A DNA stretch of 64,000 bases from contig OX336388.2 in the NCBI GenBank assembly GCA_946902985.2, forward strand, positions 135,729,846-135,793,845, read 5' to 3'. The DNA is from Meconema thalassinum. Taxonomy: Eukaryota > Arthropoda > Insecta > Orthoptera > Tettigoniidae. How positions within the stretch are numbered: position 1 is the stretch's first letter; every line of letters begins with the position of its first letter. A program made the position numbers and the translations under genes. Shown here piece after piece: positions 40,501-55,438 of the stretch. Under the pieces are notes generated by a model, which saw nothing but the letters and a program-made list of their open reading frames with translations, ran no database searches and was not told the DNA's origin.

Positions 40501-43500
40501 TGAGTAAACTATCGTACGTGCCGTATGCTCTTTATATCGTTGAAACAGGGGCGTATTCTTAGGGCAACCGGAGCTACCGGCGGTAGCCCAAGAAAATTAC
40601 ATTAAAAATAAATAACACTTTATTACAGGTTCAACAATGCATTCAAACAATCGTGACTTTCATGCACATTCTTCTTTATCGAAAGAAATAATGGTTAGTG
40701 GGTAGTCAACGCGGCAACGCAGTAGAAACCGACCGAGAAAGTGGCAGCCTTACGCCGCTCTCCCCATCTCTTCGCACCCACCCTTGTTCCGTGCTGGCCC
40801 ATCGCTCATAGCGAGTGAGTTGCCGCTATGGCCAGCGGTTTCTTACCATACTGGACAGCGCCTAACAAGAATAAACACAGCTTGGAGCGGCGATGGTCTG
40901 AGTAACACCGGAGCGAAATAGGTACTAACATATTTATACCACGCAAAATAACATCAAACTACCAAATATTTAAATGATTGCATACACAACATCAAATAAA
41001 AATTATTCGCTTAACAACTTGAAACCACGCAAGAAACCGCCAATTTTTAACCCCGATTCAAGTTAAACCCCAGGCTAAGGAGCGCTTATTAGTCGCACCG
41101 CATATCTGGCCCACACGCCGCTGGCTCGCGCAGCCAGAGGCTAATTTAATTGAGTACCAGCGGTTTCTTTGAAGTTAAAAGCGTTTAATGGAACAAATAG
41201 CCTACAATAAATATACATTATCGCGCTCATATATGTGAATATGTTTTAGAAGTTGTAGTATTTTCGATGTGTGATTTATTTAAATGTGTGTATGCTGAAG
41301 AATCTTTATGTAGTGTTTTGTTTTAACTGTGCCAGTTGTGATTTTGTAAGACAATTATGGAACAAACACCTGCGGGGGCTTTAAATGCCAGTGACTGTAT
41401 AATAGAGAGCTTGTTAGAAGTTCCTTTCAGCCGTCGTCCATACAGTGAGAAAGTTCATATTATACATATGACCTGAACTGCAATTGTGTGCCAATGTGCA
41501 CACGTCATTTCACATCATCTACATGCTAGGTGGAATAGGTTATCTGGCAGTTCTAAACTGTCTAAATTGTATTGCTGGCCGTGTTTGTTATTTAGCAGTG
41601 AGAGGAAGGTTTTTTTTTTCGCACGGCAGTTCAAAAGCATCATTTGTATAATATTAAGCTTAGTGGTAGCCCAGATCTTCAGACCAGTATACGCCACTGC
41701 GTTGAAATAGAATACTTCCAGTTTGTCCGAATTTTAGATTAAACGAATGACCCACGGTTCATTCAAATTTGGATAATCGGGGTATGAGTGTACTCTACAG
41801 TATGTGATTGGTTGACTGCTGTGGGATGCTTCGTCCACATGTACGGTGCTGGAAGGGGGAGGGGGGAGTTAACTGTGACGTCAGTCAACTTTCAGGAACT
41901 GGCTGACGGCAGGTTTCCAAATTTTGCCCATACAGAGTATCTCTAATTTCCTATTGAAATTATGTGGATGATAATAAATTTCAATTTTGGTGTGGTACTT
42001 TAATATCCTAGACAGTATTTATTTATTTATTTAACCCTGATTTATGTAGTTATAATATTTATGTTATACGTAAATAATTATAAATAAATAAATACATTGT
42101 TTTTGGTATTGGCGTAGTTAGGGCTCTCTTACACCTAACCACGCAATATGGTACATTTGGAACAATATCATTAATGATGATTAATAAAGGGAAAATTAAT
42201 CATGTTAATACTAAAATTAATGAAAAAGGCACATGAAGAAAAATAATACTAATATTAAAAATCATTGTATAATATCCGCTCCCCTCTTAAATTGGCATTT
42301 GAAATGGAAGTGGATATTTTTTATCCTGAGTGAGCAATATCAGAACAGGTACCATCATGGGTGGTTTGCGGACAACCTTGGAACAGCCGCAATTTTCATT
42401 CCGGACCTGGGAAAATATCCAGTGACGGATCAAGGTTCTAAAGACGGTTTCGTCTGGATTAAGATTGGCACGCTTACGTACATGAGGTGTTACTTCACTC
42501 CGAACGAGTCCATTGATGATTTCCAGAAAAAGTTGGATAGCCTTGAGGACACATTGCGTGGTATGGGAAATAACCGTATTTTAGCTGGTGATTTCAATGC
42601 CAAGACCTTGGAATGGGGTCAATTATTATTTGATACAGTTCCGAACAGGCCATGGATATTTTCGGATATTCCTGCATCGCATTGGCGTGGCTAATAGCCC
42701 GTTGTAATGAAGAGGATGACGTGCTCCACACATTCTTCGTGTGTGAACGTTGGTCAACACATAGAAGAGATCTACAAGTTTCTCTAGGGGTAATCACGCC
42801 GGACAACATCCTGCAGACGATGCTTTAAATGATCAAGCATGGAATCAGATAGCTATTTACATAGGTGTCCTGCTCCAGAAGAAGAGGGAACTGGATGCTT
42901 ATGAGCGTCAGTGATAAACAGAATAAGGAAGGAGCAGCTTAAAAGGCTCACTAATTCGACATCGTTCTGAAGTAATTCGAGAGCGGTTCCAGGACGGACT
43001 GACAGGATGGAAAGGGTGTGGTTTTTTAGTGGGTAAGAATCCCACACACTTGAAGAGTGCGGACACTCTTGATAAAAGATTTTTCCGCTCCCCTCGTAAA
43101 ATAATAATAATAATATCCTACCCTAGCGCAGTTATACGTCCTACTATCCATCACCATTCACACGAGTCAGTCAGCAGTATTCAACAAGTAATCTTAGCAT
43201 GAGGTCTTAAATTTCTTTGTCTTAGAATTTCTGATATTGGCGGGAGTTGAATTTCAAAGTCGAGACTCAGCTACAGCAAAAGCACGTTTTTACATGGATG
43301 AGTGGTTAATGGGAATGATGAAAGAAGGGTATTTCTGTGTCTTCAAAACGGATAACGTGATCTCTCTTCCATGCGTGATCCGCAACGGCAGATGTATCTA
43401 TCTGCTGGAGTCTGCACTGACTACAGTAGAGTATATCAATAACATAGACTCGGGGGAACGAAAGACAGACACAGACAGTGTAAGCAGGGTCGTATGTACA

Positions 43501-46500
43501 ATTTTTTTTCGGGGAGGGGGCTGGTTATCCTGGAAAATTGTGAGTATTCTCAAGGGATTGTCACCATAAAATCCCCAGAACTATCAACCAATATCTTAGA
43601 GCATATAACATTGTGTAATTATTTTAGATAAGAGTTAATTGTAAAATTCTAAGTCTATATAGCCTACAATCAGTGACAATACAAAAAAGTTGTAAAATGC
43701 AACACAGCACAAACTAAAATTTTATAAAAAGATGGCATATTGGCTTTCACGGCCAGGAATGCTTCTAGGTTGGTGCCGTGTCTTGTGTGGGGCTTCGCCT
43801 AGGACACCAAGCTGGCTCATCGGCGGGCTCTTGGTGTCCCCGCCTGGACCCCCACTGGAGCAGCGAACTGCGAGCCACCTCCCTTTATATAAGGTGCAAT
43901 TGCACCTCTTGACTGCGAGAACTAAAAGCTCAAGCAGCCTCAACCTCCCTATGAAGGCTTCCAAAAAGATGGTATATTGGCTTTCACGGCCAATGAAAAA
44001 CTAAGCAGTGCTTCTAGGTTTGTGCCGTGTCTTGTGTGGGGTTTCGCGACACAAACCTAGAAGCATTGCTGAGTAAAATTTTATACTTAATGAATTTTCT
44101 ATTATGGCCTATGGAGTATGAATGGAAAATATCTAAATATTCGTCAATTTATTAAGCAGAAAGGTAAACAGGTTTTTTTTTTTCTTCAAATTGATAATCT
44201 ATTTCTCACAAGTACCGTACTGTGGAATTTCCAGTTTTGCCTCACAAGGCTGAGTGTACCCCGTACCAGCCCTCAGATCAGAATTAAAATTTCTTGGCAG
44301 TGCCGGGAATCGAATTCGAACCTCCGGGGTGTTCAACCAAAAATGCTAGCCACTATACCACGAGGTAGTCTAATTTCAATCTTAATATTGTTTATAACTT
44401 AGCCAATAAGTTAAGATTAGGGTACAACCAAATTTACAATTATGTTATGCTGAGGGTGGGGGGCTGGTGCCCCCTCAGCTCCCCCCCTCCCCCCTTATAT
44501 ACGCCCCTGAGTGTAAGTGAGTGTCACAGTCGCGTGGAGAGAAAGGGAGATGGATGGATACAATAATGTCAATGGGTGAGGAAGGCGGAATGAGAATTGA
44601 GGCAACTGGTTCTCTACTTTTCTGTCAGTCTTTTAAAGAAGAGCATATTCAACTTTTGTGCTCCGATGCACAGTGGGTCAAAATCGAAATCTAGGAGGAC
44701 AAAATTATTGATTTTCATATTTAAAAAATCAAAATGTATTACTTCTACAGCATTCTTATATAATTTCCGCTCACTATTCTGGGATATAAACGCATCTTAG
44801 TGTAAATGTGTCACCACTGTTCGAGCAGTCTGAATTGGAGGGTGAATGTAAGTGGCTGTGGTTTGGTTGTCTTTGTGGTTAGAGTGATGCTTTAAGATGG
44901 AACATGCAGCTGAAGGTATGATCTTTGTAACGTGTTTCAGTTATTAATGGGCGTAATTGTTACGTAATTTTAGCTATATTTGCATTATATAATATTTAAC
45001 TATTATTTTTAAAATGATATTTTCACTTACATTTTTAGTATGTCGCGTCACTCTGCGTCACTTTCTACTTAATGTTAAAATGTAGATAAAGTCTTTTAGT
45101 TTACGCCTGTTATATGATTTTTTGCATCTTTTTGCAACTTACTTAGTTATTTTACGGTTTAGAAGATGCCGCGCAACCAGTTCTCACACGTTTACAACTT
45201 TTTAAAGCACTGGGTTCGACGATTATGTCAAAAGTGGAACTTTGTGACTTTGTTAAAAGTAAATTAGGGCTAGAAAATTGTTCTGAAGAGATAACTGAAT
45301 GCTCTATCCAACTCCTAGACATAGACAATTTCTTGCACGTGTCGACTTAGATTTAAAAAGGTCTTAAATGATGTTTATTATGAAGTAAACATATTATATA
45401 CGTTGCTTTCACTCTAAATTCATGATTAAAACGTAAGAATAATTTTGTCCCCCTAGATTTCGATTTTTACCCACTGTGCGATGGGAGCATTTTTCCGCTG
45501 GTAAATAATGTAATGAATGAAGGTTGGGTATTATTATTATCATATGTCTTACCTGGAAGCAAGTCATTGTCTTCTTGACGTCAGAAGCTTGCAGCATCAA
45601 GAACTGTGCGATTCCTGCTTTTTGCATGTCGATAAAAGTCGAGTAGCCTTTAATGATGCCGACATCATCTTCTAGCATCATGATATCCCAGAAGAAGTAA
45701 GTCACCTTCATGAACATTGCTACATTCATCTTGGCAGGATCATCCGGGATAATAACACGCTGAAGAATCACTCGGCGTCCCTCGTCGTCTGCTCCAGGTA
45801 GTGGTAGGAAACCCCTGGAATTCAATCACTATTAGGCAGTGTTGGGGAAGGTAATTCTTACTTACCAAAATAATGACCAAGTTACCGTTATAGTTACCAA
45901 AATAATAACGAAGTAACCACTTCAGTTACCAAAATAATAGCGAAGTAACCACTTCAGTTACCAAAATAATAATGAAGTATCCACTTCAGTTACCAAAATA
46001 ATAACAAAGTGTAACGATTCGATCCCATAGCTGTTAGATTTAAAGGGTTATTCATTTATTATCATATTTATTATTCTTATTAATTAGTACATCGATGAGA
46101 TGATTTTTATATCAGATACGTGTAAGCGGTTTTTATTATTATAGTCCGAAAGATTTTTATTAATATTTACTAGTAAAGAGACGAAGGATTGTATGTCACA
46201 TAAATTGCAACTTGGTGCAATAGTATAAACCCCAGAATGACGCAGTAGTTATTTCACCACGGCAGGCAGAGTCACTGTCATGGGATGCTAAGAAAACCCA
46301 CAATGACTAAGAATCACGTGCGGACCATCGAGTTCCTTCTGAAAGGAATAAGACATTATATTTCACTCATGGTGCAACTAACACGCCATTTCTACTGAAG
46401 GTACGCTTCCTAAATATTGGAAGTTGTGGCGCAACTAGGTCGTCCCATGGTGAATGAACCAAGAAACCAGTGGAGAGGGAAGTTTCCGGATCACGTGACA

Positions 46501-49500
46501 AGGAAACATATAAGCCGGAACCCCCAACAGAGAGGGCATTCTTTCACCGACAGCTGCAATTAGAGACCGGTCATTAGTGGAAATGAAGGCATCTTAGGAC
46601 TGAGCGGAGTTCTATCATAGCGTTCAACTATAATACAGATTCGACACTGAACGATGTACTGCCGATGTCTATATCAGCATATAGTGGATTATGTCCCAGC
46701 TCTACAGTCGTTCTACAGTTGGCAACGTACTTAAGAGCCGGTCGGAGTGGGAACGGCCGACCGCCAGCCCAGCACTTGTTGTAACATGGGTGAAAAGTTT
46801 GTGAAACGTTTTATAAAGAAACGGGACAAGGTAAAATTATTTTGTTCCTATAGCCCGCTGTAGTATTTTATACACTTTTCATCGGTACAAAAGCATATCG
46901 AACAGGAATACAAAGATAGTTATAAAAAGTGTAGTTAAAATCACAATTCTCCATATAAAATAGAGTTCTGAACGGCAATTTTCCAAACCTCTTCAATGCC
47001 TTCAGATGATGTTGAAAACAGAAACAAACTCCACTGCAAGACAGCTCATAGTTTTCTCTATTGTGCTACTGAATCATATTTTCAAATTAAGAACTCTGTA
47101 TATGTTTAATCGTGATTTTAGAAAATGTCAGCATATTGAGTTGCTAATGCTAGCCGTGTCGAGGTGCTGGCAGTTCAGGCAGTTACCGTCAGATACCGCA
47201 TCGTCGCAAAGTCATGTCCTTGAAACAGGGTGAAGTAAGACAGAGCCGGCTTCTGAGAGATGGTAATCTCATACCAGGAAGTGATGAAATCAGCTCATGT
47301 CCAGGTGCTGTCAGTCGCTTCATTACAATCAGTGCCGGATCCAGGCTTTGCGGTGCCCTGGGCGATATGATACGGTCGGGCCCTCAACAATAGAAAATAT
47401 AAAAAATATCAAATCAAATGGAAAATAGTTTTGTAATAATAATAAAATAAAGAATAGTTACAATATTTTGAATACACTACGGTACATTCTTTTAATAATA
47501 TGAAAGAAACCCTTAAGTCCCCTTGAAGAAGATTATGTAAACTATGAAATATTAAAATATTACTTTGCGACTCTTTTTCTCGGATGAAGTCTTCCATCAT
47601 TTCACTGAAATCTATACTTGCTAAACGGTCACGGGAGGTCATAGCTGCACTGAAAAAAGAATATGAATTATAAATTAGTTTGAAAAGTATAATTAATTAA
47701 TCAATTAGACTTAGACAACAGATGTTTGAGCAGACTCCCAAAGAGAGACAACCGGGAAAGAAGTGGAGGGAGGAGAGACAGAGGAAGCATAGTGTGTGTG
47801 TATGAGAGGTTTTTGGAAAAAAAAAAGAAGGACCAGAATTAAACATGAAAATTGATTGTGTTATAACGCTCTCCTTATGGGGAATTAACGAATAAATAAA
47901 TAATTAATCAATTAAATTTAAAACAATCCATGACTCCCCCCCCCCCCGGACCGCGGGGCCCTGGGCGGTCGCCCTCCCCTAGATCCACCCCCGATTACAA
48001 TCGTCTGCTTTCTAGATCATCATATTATGGTGTGTGGCCTACAGGTCTTTTGCAGTTCCAGTGTTTATTATGAGCTTTTTAGTTCTTTCTAACATGTCTG
48101 TAATATACAGTAGTATAGGCTACTTTCAAGATTATGCCATTGTTGTACTGTAAATAGAGTTGTTGTTGTTGTTGGAGGTGGTGATTCGGTTAGGAGCTTT
48201 GGGACATGGTGGTCATGTAGCCGCGTGCACTTGGGTGTGTGTATAATGTGTCTAATAACCTGTGTTATTGTGATGGTTGTATTAGGGTGTGTATTTGTAT
48301 TAGGGACGGGTTTTGTATATGCGGCGGTCGTGGCCTTAAGTTAGATACCATCCCAGCATTTGCCTGAAGCATAAGTGAGGAAACAACTTCCAGGATGGCT
48401 GAAGTAACAATGTAACCCTTCTCTTCCCAGTTCTGCCTCACAAGCCTCAGTGTATCCCATTCCAGCCCTCAGCTCCTAAACCTGGACCTCTGCGTTGACA
48501 GCTAAGAAGACTAGCCACTACGCCACGAGGTGGATTGTAAATAAAATGTTGCTTTGTCAGTCTAAATATGATGTAGCGACTACTGGGCTTTTGAAGTTAC
48601 AGTAATTATTATATGAGTAGCAAGCAATCACTAGTTAGTAACCATCACTAAAGTGGACCTGAATTTCATTAAATTAATTTGTTTATTTATTTATAATTAT
48701 TTGTTTGTTTATTTATAGTTCTTCTAACAGGTTACAACCTAATTACGAGAAATAACAATATGAATTACACTTAATATTTTTCTTACACTAATATAAAATG
48801 ATACTTATAATACGTATGACTAAATATTATTCTAGTAAGTATCGTACTTGAAATTATGTTTCAAGTCACTGATAAGGAGTGTATGATATTAAGTGATTTC
48901 TCTACAATACAAATGAACAAAAGGTGCTGTCTGATATATGGAAATGTGTGCATGTCTTTTTTCTTTTTTAGATATTGAATGTGTTCGATACAGGCGAATG
49001 TTTATATTACTCTGTATTGGTTCTTGGACAGTGGAATATTATACGTTTCGGTCTTATTGACCGCGAAGGAACATATAGTTCAAATTCAGATGACAAATAA
49101 GGTCTATCAAAGATGTTATCAAATTATTTAATGTAATAACCTGCCTACTTTTCTCTAAAGTCTTTAAAGAAAAAGTTCCATTAATAAATTATGCTTAGCA
49201 TTTTTAAAGGAAATGTGTAGTTTATGTTATCGTCAATCTCGCGATCAATAGCCACGGAACCTCCTTTTTACGTGGAATCCGAACTACTGGACATGACGTT
49301 TCACTTCGAAAATCTCACATCATTGACCGGGAACCGAACCCGGTCCGCTGTGGTGAGAGGCCAACAGCTTGACCACACCACTGGGCCACCACATTCCCGC
49401 TTAGCATATTTAGGATATACATTTGTCCTTTTGTATTCCAAGAATATAGGGAATTTATTTTTTATCGATTCAACTCTATAGTTAGCATTCGCACATCTTG

Positions 49501-52500
49501 GGTTCCAAACTATTGAGCCAAATTCAAGTCAACTTCATACGAATGCATTATACTGTACAATCTTTAGCAATGTACAGGTTCCTAAAATAAAATGTGCATC
49601 TTCTTATAAATCCCAGCATTTTGAATATATCTCAAAAATTCGATCAATACGGTGAGAAAAGGATAACTTTTTTTTTCATAGTATAGCCTACCATAAACCT
49701 AGATGACTTGAGATGGGAACTACATAGGAAATGGTGGTGTTTTATATCAAAGTTTTCGTGTAAATGCAATCGGATGACACTTATAAATCGAAACAATTTG
49801 TTTTGTTCCAATTTATTGTTTCTTCATCTTTTGGAGCAGCATACAATCCCATAACGAATAAATGTATTTAAACGATTACACGACATTTGCAAATAATAAT
49901 AATAATAATAATAATAATGATATATTGGCATCCCGGAGATGGTTAATTAAGATAAGATTACAGAGGCACAAGATTCGATCCCAGGGGAACACCAGAGGGT
50001 GAATGGAGCTTTTCTCTATGATACAAAGTGTTGCGTCTTTCATACTGTAAGTATGATCCGTAATAGGACATTTTCGTAAGTTGTAGGCTACGTCATGGTT
50101 AACTCTACCAATAATCTGTATATATTACATCGACTCGTTATCCTTTAATTTAAACCAGATGACTCCTGATTCGTGAAAATTGGTTATTGTTGATCATCGA
50201 GGGATGAATCCGTGTTATGAATCGTGAATAAAATGGCATGTATGCCTGAATAATACATTAGGCCTATGTGTTCATGAAGTGTTTGCTCGTAAAGTTAGTT
50301 TGGGGCAAACTTAGTAGCTACCGGTACTGTTCGGTAGTTAAGAATTAGTGAAATCTTACCCGACTTGTGAATATGACTGACTTTAGTAAGTTTCCATTTC
50401 TCTGGAAATATCAAAGACTTGATCGATAAATTAAATTTAATATCAAGAGGATAAGTTAAGCCTCCGTGGCTTAGGCGGCAGAACGCCGGCCTCTCACCGC
50501 TGGGTCCGTGGTTCAAATCCCGGTCACTCCATTTGAGATCTGTGCTAGACAGAACGGAGGCAGACAGGTTTTTCTCCGGGTACTCCGGTTTTCCCTGTCA
50601 AAATGTCATTCCAGCAACACTCTCCACTATCATTTCATTTCATCTGTCATTCATTTAATCATTGCCCCAGAGGAGTGCGTCAGGCCTCGGCAGCCGGCAC
50701 AGTTCATATCCTCGCCGCTAGATTGGGGCTTCATTCATTCCATTCCTGACCCGGTCGGAGACTGGAAGCAGGCTGTGGATTTTCATTTTTCATAAAGAGG
50801 ATAAGCTATTTTTTTCCCGGATCGTTTTTTAACAAATATGGAAGAATAACCCTCTTGTGTCCCATATATTCATCGTAAGTATCGGAGTGAGAATGTCACT
50901 ACGGGTTACCTCATAATAATTAAGATGTCAATTTCGAGATGACTTTCTAGGTTATCATGCGTTAAAATGTCATAGTTGGATCCATTTTGGCAATATACTG
51001 ATGAGTAAGGCTAGGATTTTAATGTAATATCTATCATCATCATAGCAAACACTCATATCGAGTAGATTGGCCTTTCAATCCGGAAGTCTCTCATTGGTGA
51101 GTTCGGAGGTGACTATACAGCCCAATGCGGGAGGCACACGATTTGCCGCAGTGATGACAGATGGTTCCACGTGGGGCATCTGCGTTCCTTCCATTTCTTC
51201 TATGTAATATTACATTAAAAAATTTGAAATGTGTAACATTGATTTAATTTTTATATAAATCATATACATTACACATGATATTGCTTGTAGATTCTTCATT
51301 TTATTCATTATATTTTTTGCAAAATAAAGGATGGTACACTAATTAATTAATTAATTAAGCATGTTCATATTATAGCAAATTTAAATAAATTCCATGATTA
51401 TGTATGCGTACGGAAGAGTACCAAGGGAAAAGAAACTGACGATTCTGAAGTACAGTATTATGGTATCCAGGGAAGGCTGCTATAGGCAATCAAAAGTTCC
51501 GTATTTGTGTTTATAATGAAGCTGCGGTAAGAGTTGATGCTAGGATGAGTTTCTGGTCTAAGTTGTTACAGGAATAGGCTGAAATCTTTCACCACTACTA
51601 CTGATTTTTTATATAGGCTATAATATTGTCTTTTGTAGCTTTTCAGTCGGTCAACACGACTGTGCCCAATGAATGGGCGGGGTACAAGATATAAATATGT
51701 AAATACACTCCTGGAAAAAGTTACATGTATTAGTTAATTATCACAATTGCCCCATATAATTGCACCATATTTGTTCATGAATAGTGATGTGATGATCGTG
51801 GGAAACGGATCTTAGTTTTCTTTCCCTTGAGCAACTGAATTTGTAGTTTCTGGACATTTTTTGGTTGTTGATGAGGAAAAGGCAATGCGAAAGGAAGAGC
51901 TGAAGCAACTCAGTCCTGATAATAATATGCTATAGCTTATCGTTGAAGTTAATCCTGTGTGATGAGAAATGTAATTTCAAAAAAGGTATTCTACATTTTT
52001 TTAAATATCGCCTTTGTTAAGAATAAAAGAAAAAATAACTTGTCATGGTTACTTACAAAAACACGTAAATATAATTCTAGGAAATAAACAGCAGTTTTTC
52101 AGCATACTACTAAGTTACAGGTATACTAGGAAGTAGGCTTCCTTACGTATCTTTTCCATGTTATCGTAAACACGATGAGTTATATTTTGAAATATTCAAA
52201 CAGAAGTGTTGAAAATTTACTTTTCAACTCTTTTCAGGAATTAGTTTAGTCTGAAGGATTCTTTATCACAATTAAGGTTATTATGAAGATAAAACAAAAG
52301 TTCGGTGCTTTTCAGTCGGTCAACACGAATTTACCCAAAAGATTTGTAAATTTTTCAGGATTAGGGTATAATCCAACTCTTTTGGGTACATTCGTGTTGA
52401 CCGACCGAAAAGCACCAAACTTTTGTTTACTAAGGGAACACTGAAAAATGGCTTCAAACCCCATAATGTCAGTATGAAGATGTTTATGAAAGTAAATGAT

Positions 52501-52861
52501 TGAATATACACAATCTAATTGAGCATGAGCAACAACAACGACGGCGTGAAACCTTATTGTGTTTCGGTTTCGAACTTCGCAACATAGGCAGTTTTATGTA
52601 AGGAAGGTCTGTAAGGAAATGGTAGAGCTTGAAGAATAACATTTCATTTCTTTCTGCGTTATCACATTCTGCATAACATACTGTTTTAAAGACCATCTCG
52701 TGGTGTAGCGTTCTTGTGTGTGACCCCCGGATGCAAGGCCTTAGAGAGTGGTGATGGGCCCTGGGGCTGGAGAATCCTGCACTCCCTCACCTCTATTGCC
52801 AAATTATGTAATATTAATTTATAATCCTCCTAAATAAGCAGAAACTGATAGTAATTTTAGA

Positions 52862-52892
<31 letters not shown>

Positions 52893-53182
52893 GTATTAAT
52901 AGAAGCCGCCGGTGGTAGAGAGTTCAACATGTGCTCCTCCCCCCCCCCCCTCCCCCCCCCTCCCCCCCCCTCCCCCACATGCAAGATCCGGAAAATATTT
53001 TAATTATTAATATTAATAATAATAATAATAGTAATAAGACGGCTGAGGTGGGATTCAAACCCACGCTCTCTCGATACCAGCGTGGTACGAGGTAGTGCGT
53101 TAGTGTGTATATTTGGGATTCAGATGAGGATTGTGAAGGAGTCGGCTGCATTTGTCTGGAGTAGAAGTGATGATAATAATAA

Positions 53183-53213
<31 letters not shown>

Positions 53214-55407
53214 AATAATAGAAATAATAATAATGTTATTGCTTTACGTCCCTTTAAACATCTGCGGCTTTAGGAGAGGCCGGGGTTTTGGAAGTTTGCC
53301 CCAAAGGGGATCTTTAACCTGCCAGTAAATTCACTGACACGGCTCCCTCGCATTTGTGCTGTGCCAGGATTCGATCCTGCAATCTTGGACACAGCAAGTA
53401 AGAACGTTACCCCTGAGCCACGCAGCCAGAGTAGAAGTGAGAAACCACGGAAAACCACTTCCAAGATGGCTGAGATGGGAATCGAAACCACATCTTTTCA
53501 GTTTTGCCTCACGGGGCATTCCAACCCTCAGACAAGAATGAATCGAATTTCTTGTCGGCGCCGGGAATCGAACCCGAACCTCTGGGGTGACAGCCAAGAA
53601 TACTAGCCGCTACAACACGAGGAAGGCCAAGGATATTTCAGTCACTTGTGAATTCCGTAATCCGTAGTTTAACTATTAGCTTATCTATAGCAAAATATTT
53701 CGGCCATTCAATTGGAAGTAGCCTATACAGACTATCACTTCGAAATTTCTGGTCGCGATATTCTTGAAGCGCATTGCCACGAGATTGCATTCCCCAGTGT
53801 TTGGACTCCGGAGCAGTTAGAACTTTCTCGCACGCGCGACCTTGAATCACCCTCACCACAGTAGTAGTAGGTAATCTGTGCTCACAGTAGGGGGTAATCC
53901 GTGCTGATACCTATGTACGGGCCATGTAACTACTAGGGGACAGCGACTACAACGAAACTAGTGGCAACGTTTTGAAATGAAAGGTGAAATAGGAACTGAC
54001 TCCGGCCGCCTCTTAATGAGGATATTTCATAGTAATTGAGATATCACATCATTTTTTAACATACGCGACGTAACATCTAGATCATCGGTCATTACTTAAA
54101 TATGACGAATCTTCGACTGGGTGAGCAAACAATTAAATAAAACTATCGTCTCTATTATCATTTAACTTCATGACCATAACTTTTCTTCTAGTTAGCACAT
54201 ACTATAGGCAAATTCAACTACTCCTTATAAATAAATACTGAATGGTTAGTCAACTAAGTTACACTACGACCAGGGGTAAGTGGTCTCGAACTCTACTGCT
54301 GATAGCCGAGGATATATTTAATACATTTCGATTCTCTATCTTAAATAGGAATCTGGCGCTCAACAACACTTATTATATTACACTATCACAGGTAAGGTCA
54401 CACCACAGTGTATTTATTATTATCATGTTTGTTTATTGAACCATTACAGTTGTCACCACATCGTAAGGCCCTTATTTAAAAATGTTACAAAAGTAACCAC
54501 TTCAGTTACCAGAATAATAATGAAGTAACCACTTCAGTTACCAAAATAATAACGAAGTAACCACTTCAGTTACCAGAATAATAATGAAGTATCCACTTCA
54601 GTTACCAAAATAATAACAAAGTAACCACTTCAGTTACCAGAATAATAACGAAGTAACCACTTCAGTTACCAAAATAATAATGAAGAATCCACTTCAGTTA
54701 CCAAAAGAATAATGAAATAACCGTTTCAGTTACCAAAAGAATAATGAAATAACCGTTTCAGTTACCTATTAAAAATGATAACGAAATTGAATTGTTTTTT
54801 GTTTGTTTTTGGTTTTGTGTTTGTTTTCTGTTTTTGCTTATGTGTTTGAATTTTGCTTTTTGCCTTCTGTTTTTGTTATGCGTTTTTGCTTTTTGCGCAG
54901 GCCAAAATAAGACACGTTTGCATGTCTTATCTCGATAGTAATTTTGTTACTTTTTATTTGCACATCTCAATGTGCGGTCTAACACTAACCACAAGTAAAG
55001 AAAAATGTTCTCAAATTATAAACGTACATAATCTAATCGCTTGTCAACAATCCGAATATTCAATTTTCTTTTTAAATATATTTTTATATATAATTACGTT
55101 TTCTTAAAATTATTTGGCTCTGGGTGGAATTGGTCCCCCTAATCACTCCCCGTAGTTATGCCACTGAATCGGAGCAGTAGGTTAAACCCATCTATATTCT
55201 ATGACTCATTAAATTCCTGATACTTCTTATACCCTCGTACACTGAAGTCAAGAGATGTTCGAGTTACAGTAAGTGCTTGATCGACTGAAGATTTACAATA
55301 AGAAGAACATAAACTGTATTTTAAATAATTTCGATTTTCTGTATTTCAGATGTGAAAAGATATTGAGAGATCATCATCTTCTTCTTCTTCTTCTTCTTCT
55401 TCTTCTT

Positions 55408-55438
<31 letters not shown>

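Larger units (their letters stand above)
23918..45552 (-). other. Intron between CRAL-TRIO exons 3 and 4
   Basis: 21.6 kb filled with transposons, listed separately: LINE remnants, SINEs, a Tc1 element, a near full-length LINE, an LTR-element remnant, internally repetitive elements and hAT-like elements. In the stretches 34150-35240, 35770-36000, 36791-37380, 39290-40537, 41708-42230, 43101-43476 and 44518-45552 I see only AT-rich intron DNA, simple repeats and a tRNA-like SINE head at 34497-34562; no coding signal. Confidence 0.8.

Noticed and set aside
46009..46795. Solo LTR (TGTAAC...GTAACA with a TATA-like box)
   Set aside because: No matching duplication at the ends and no second copy in the window; too weak to call.
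54485..54765. CRISPR-like array
   Set aside because: The repeats are contiguous with no unique spacers, in an animal intron; it is a minisatellite.
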